Positions 6,988 to 8,310 of a DNA stretch of 8,310 nt are shown piece by piece. The position numbers and the translations under genes are program-made. The number at the start of each line of letters is the position of its first letter. The first letter of the stretch is position 1. The notes under the pieces are model-generated. The model was not told where the DNA came from and ran no database searches. It saw only the letters and a list, made by a program, of their open reading frames with translations. Origin of the DNA: Rhodospirillales bacterium Alpha_05 (GTDB lineage: Bacteria > Pseudomonadota > Alphaproteobacteria > Rhodospirillales > Rhodospirillaceae). The stretch covers positions 1-8,310 of the forward strand of contig LUYR01000246.1 of NCBI GenBank assembly GCA_001603335.1, read 5' to 3'.

Positions 6988-7015
6988 GGGACTATCAAGT
7001 GGAGGCTCACTACCG

Positions 7016-7705
7016 ATGTACGAGGCATTTGTCAAATCCCTCGCGCAACTCACCGACCGCCGCACCCGTGGCGTGCTCTGGCAATGCGTTGGGCTGGCTC
7101 TGATTTTGTACATGGCCGTGGTGGGCCTGGTGTGGTGGGGTCTGTCGCTGCTCACCGAAACCAGCTGGGACGGCGTCAACAAGCTGATCGCGGCGCTGGG
7201 CGGCCTGCTCGCCCTGGTCGGCGGCGGGCTGATCTATCCGGCGCTGGTCACGGTGCTGATCGGCCTGTTCGCCGAACCCCTCTGCCGCCGTGTCGAGGCT
7301 CTCTACTATCCGGATCGCGGCCCCGGACGGGCCCAGCCGATCGGCGAAATCATCGGCGGGACGATCGCCTTCGCGCTCAAGACCCTTGGGTTCAACCTGT
7401 TGACGTTACTGTTAACCTTCTTCATCCCGGGGATTAATATCTTTGTCTTCGTGGCGATCAACGGGTATCTTGTATCGGTCGAATACTTCGAGATGGTCGC
7501 GGTGCGGCGGATGACGCTCAAGCAGGCCGACGCGCTGCGCAAGCAACATTTCGTTCGACTTTGGGGGGCAGGCGCGCTGTTCGCCTCCGGCATGGCGATT
7601 CCCTTCCTCGGGGTGATCGCGCCGGTTGTGGCGGTGATCTTCATGGTGCACATGCTCGAGTCCCTACGCGGCGAATCCTTCCAGGGGAGCGTCGCGTTGC
7701 GCTGA
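7016..7705 (+). CDS. EI24 (CysZ-like) family integral membrane protein
   Basis: Inner-membrane protein of the EI24 family (which includes the sulfate permease CysZ). The 229 residues contain hydrophobic stretches at about 19-46, 57-84, 113-135, 139-154 and 182-212. The family hallmark is the region FFIPGINIFVFVAINGYLVSVEYFEMVAVRR followed by a charged TLKQADALRKQH segment, and IPFLGVIAPVVAVIFMVHMLE near the end, typical of EI24 proteins. Sulfate transport is not supported by context: no cys genes are nearby, so no gene symbol is given. GGAGG at 7001-7005 lies ten nt before the ATG, slightly long spacing. The stretch 7385-7450 is AT-richer than its surroundings and uses two TTA leucine codons (7406, 7412). 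It is followed after 29 nt by a bactofilin gene and is likely in one operon with it. Confidence 0.85.
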   Translation: MYEAFVKSLAQLTDRRTRGVLWQCVGLALILYMAVVGLVWWGLSLLTETSWDGVNKLIAALGGLLALVGGGLIYPALVTVLIGLFAEPLCRRVEALYYPDRGPGRAQPIGEIIGGTIAFALKTLGFNLLTLLLTFFIPGINIFVFVAINGYLVSVEYFEMVAVRRMTLKQADALRKQHFVRLWGAGALFASGMAIPFLGVIAPVVAVIFMVHMLESLRGESFQGSVALR

Positions 7706-7734
7706 TCCAACCCGTGCCGGAGACTGGAACGCCG

Positions 7735-8223
7735 ATGTCCTCCAAGCCCGCCATCCCGCAGATGCCCTTCCGCACCGAGATCCCGCGCCGTGCGCCCGAT
7801 CTTCCGGCAACGCAGCGGAAATCCCCGATGGACACCCTCGGCCCCGAGGGCAAAAAGCTGGTGGTCGGGCGCGACATTCGCCTGAACGGCGCGATCTCGT
7901 CGTGCGACTGCCTCGTCGTCGAAGGCACGGTGGAAGCCGACTTGAGCGAAACCCGCAGCATCGTCGTCGCCAAGGGCGGCACCTTCACCGGCAAGGCGAC
8001 GGTCGCCACCGCGGAGATCTCCGGCGTCTTCGACGGCGAACTCACCGCGACCGATACCGTCACCGTCCGCCCCGGCGGAATCGTCCGCGGCACGATCCGA
8101 TACGCCAACCTGGTGAGCGAACGCGGCGCGACGATCGAGGGCACCCTCGGCGTGCTCGCCCGCAAGGCCGAACCGGTGCGCGCGCTGATCGGCCAGCCCG
8201 CATCCCCCGAAGCCGTCGGCTGA
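7735..8223 (+). CDS. Bactofilin (polymer-forming cytoskeletal protein)
   Basis: Small cytoskeletal protein of the bactofilin/DUF583 family, which polymerises without nucleotide on the inner membrane and often organises local cell wall synthesis. The 162 residues have the expected plan: a flexible Pro-rich N-terminal tail (1-38), a right-handed beta-helix core (about 40-140) with short repeats such as VVEGTVEADL, SGVFDGELTATDTVTV and GGIVRGTIRYANLV, and a short C-terminal tail. Spaced glycines and hydrophobics match the family. Start ATG 7735 has GGAA (7726-7729) or the farther GGAGA (7719-7723) upstream; the frame is open to 7561, but that stretch overlaps the EI24 gene. Internal ATGs at 7762 and 7828 are possible alternatives, as the tail is poorly conserved. 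It is flanked by the membrane protein gene and a probable lipoprotein gene, suggesting an envelope role. Confidence 0.93.
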   Translation: MSSKPAIPQMPFRTEIPRRAPDLPATQRKSPMDTLGPEGKKLVVGRDIRLNGAISSCDCLVVEGTVEADLSETRSIVVAKGGTFTGKATVATAEISGVFDGELTATDTVTVRPGGIVRGTIRYANLVSERGATIEGTLGVLARKAEPVRALIGQPASPEAVG

Positions 8224-8229
8224 TCCGAG

Positions 8230-8310
8230 GTGACGGCCCTTTGGTCCCGCCTCGCCGGGGTGCTCGCGCTCGGCCTTCTCACCGCCGCCTGCGCCGGCGG
8301 CCCGCCGCCC
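8230..8310 (+). CDS. Probable lipoprotein, N-terminal fragment, 3' cut by window end
   Basis: A GTG at 8230, six nt after the bactofilin stop and in the same frame, begins 27 codons that run off the window. The product starts VTALWSRLAGVLALGLLTAAC then AGGPPP: a basic residue, a hydrophobic core and a lipobox-like LTAAC, which is what a lipoprotein signal peptide looks like (Cys would be lipidated). Thr at -3 of the lipobox is less usual than Leu. GAGG at 8227-8230 overlaps the start and is too close to act as its ribosome binding site, so the gene may depend on translation coupled to bactofilin. A GTG at 8260 is an alternative start that would leave a very short signal. The mature protein and its function lie outside the window. 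Confidence 0.55.
   Translation, partial: MTALWSRLAGVLALGLLTAACAGGPPP

Noticed and set aside
7561..7734. Upstream extension of the bactofilin frame
   Set aside because: It overlaps the end of the EI24 gene, whose C-terminal residues match the family, and adds no bactofilin-like sequence.
1..8310. Search for tRNA, rRNA, CRISPR arrays, transposases, phage genes and toxin-antitoxin pairs
   Set aside because: Nothing seen: all long stretches are explained by the listed genes, and no tandem direct repeats with regular spacers or mobile-element proteins were found by eye.

Overview
This is a GC-rich bacterial chromosomal window that reads as an alphaproteobacterium, most likely of Rhodospirillales type. 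That placement is an inference from gene content (PhoR/PhoU, AmpG family, family I pyrophosphatase, TypA, PfkB-type adenosine kinase, EI24 protein, bactofilin) and protein style, not from a marker gene. There are eight protein genes, two of them cut by the window edges. I see no tRNA, rRNA, CRISPR array, transposase or phage gene.

Layout. Positions 1-1128 (+) hold the C-terminal part of a PhoR-like sensor histidine kinase, followed after 39 nt by phoU (1168-1884, +). A strong bidirectional terminator (1907-1940) separates these from genes converging on the minus strand. On the minus strand, in order of transcription, come a PfkB-family adenosine kinase-like gene (6890-5889), typA/bipA (5843-4023), a 216-nt gap filled by a palindromic repeat element, an AmpG-family permease (3806-2490), and ppa (2493-1960), whose ATG overlaps the permease stop codon. 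From 7016 rightward the plus strand carries an EI24-family membrane protein, a bactofilin, and the first 27 codons of a probable lipoprotein. A divergent promoter region (6891-7015) separates the two directions.

How the genes fit together. phoR-phoU is the phosphate-sensing and signalling part of the Pho system, here without pst transporter genes between them. The kinase and typA form a probable two-gene unit of nucleoside salvage and ribosome-associated GTPase. ampG-ppa is translationally coupled: muropeptide recycling import with pyrophosphate hydrolysis. EI24, bactofilin and lipoprotein form a compact envelope/cytoskeleton cluster with gaps of 29 and 6 nt.

The genes are ordinary housekeeping and envelope functions; I do not see a convincing new multi-gene system. 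The most unusual structure is the 3828-4006 element: two inverted copies of a three-hairpin unit, similar in plan to a REP doublet (BIME), filling the typA-ampG gap. The ampG/ppa ATGA overlap and the phoR-phoU pair lacking pst genes are secondary points of interest.
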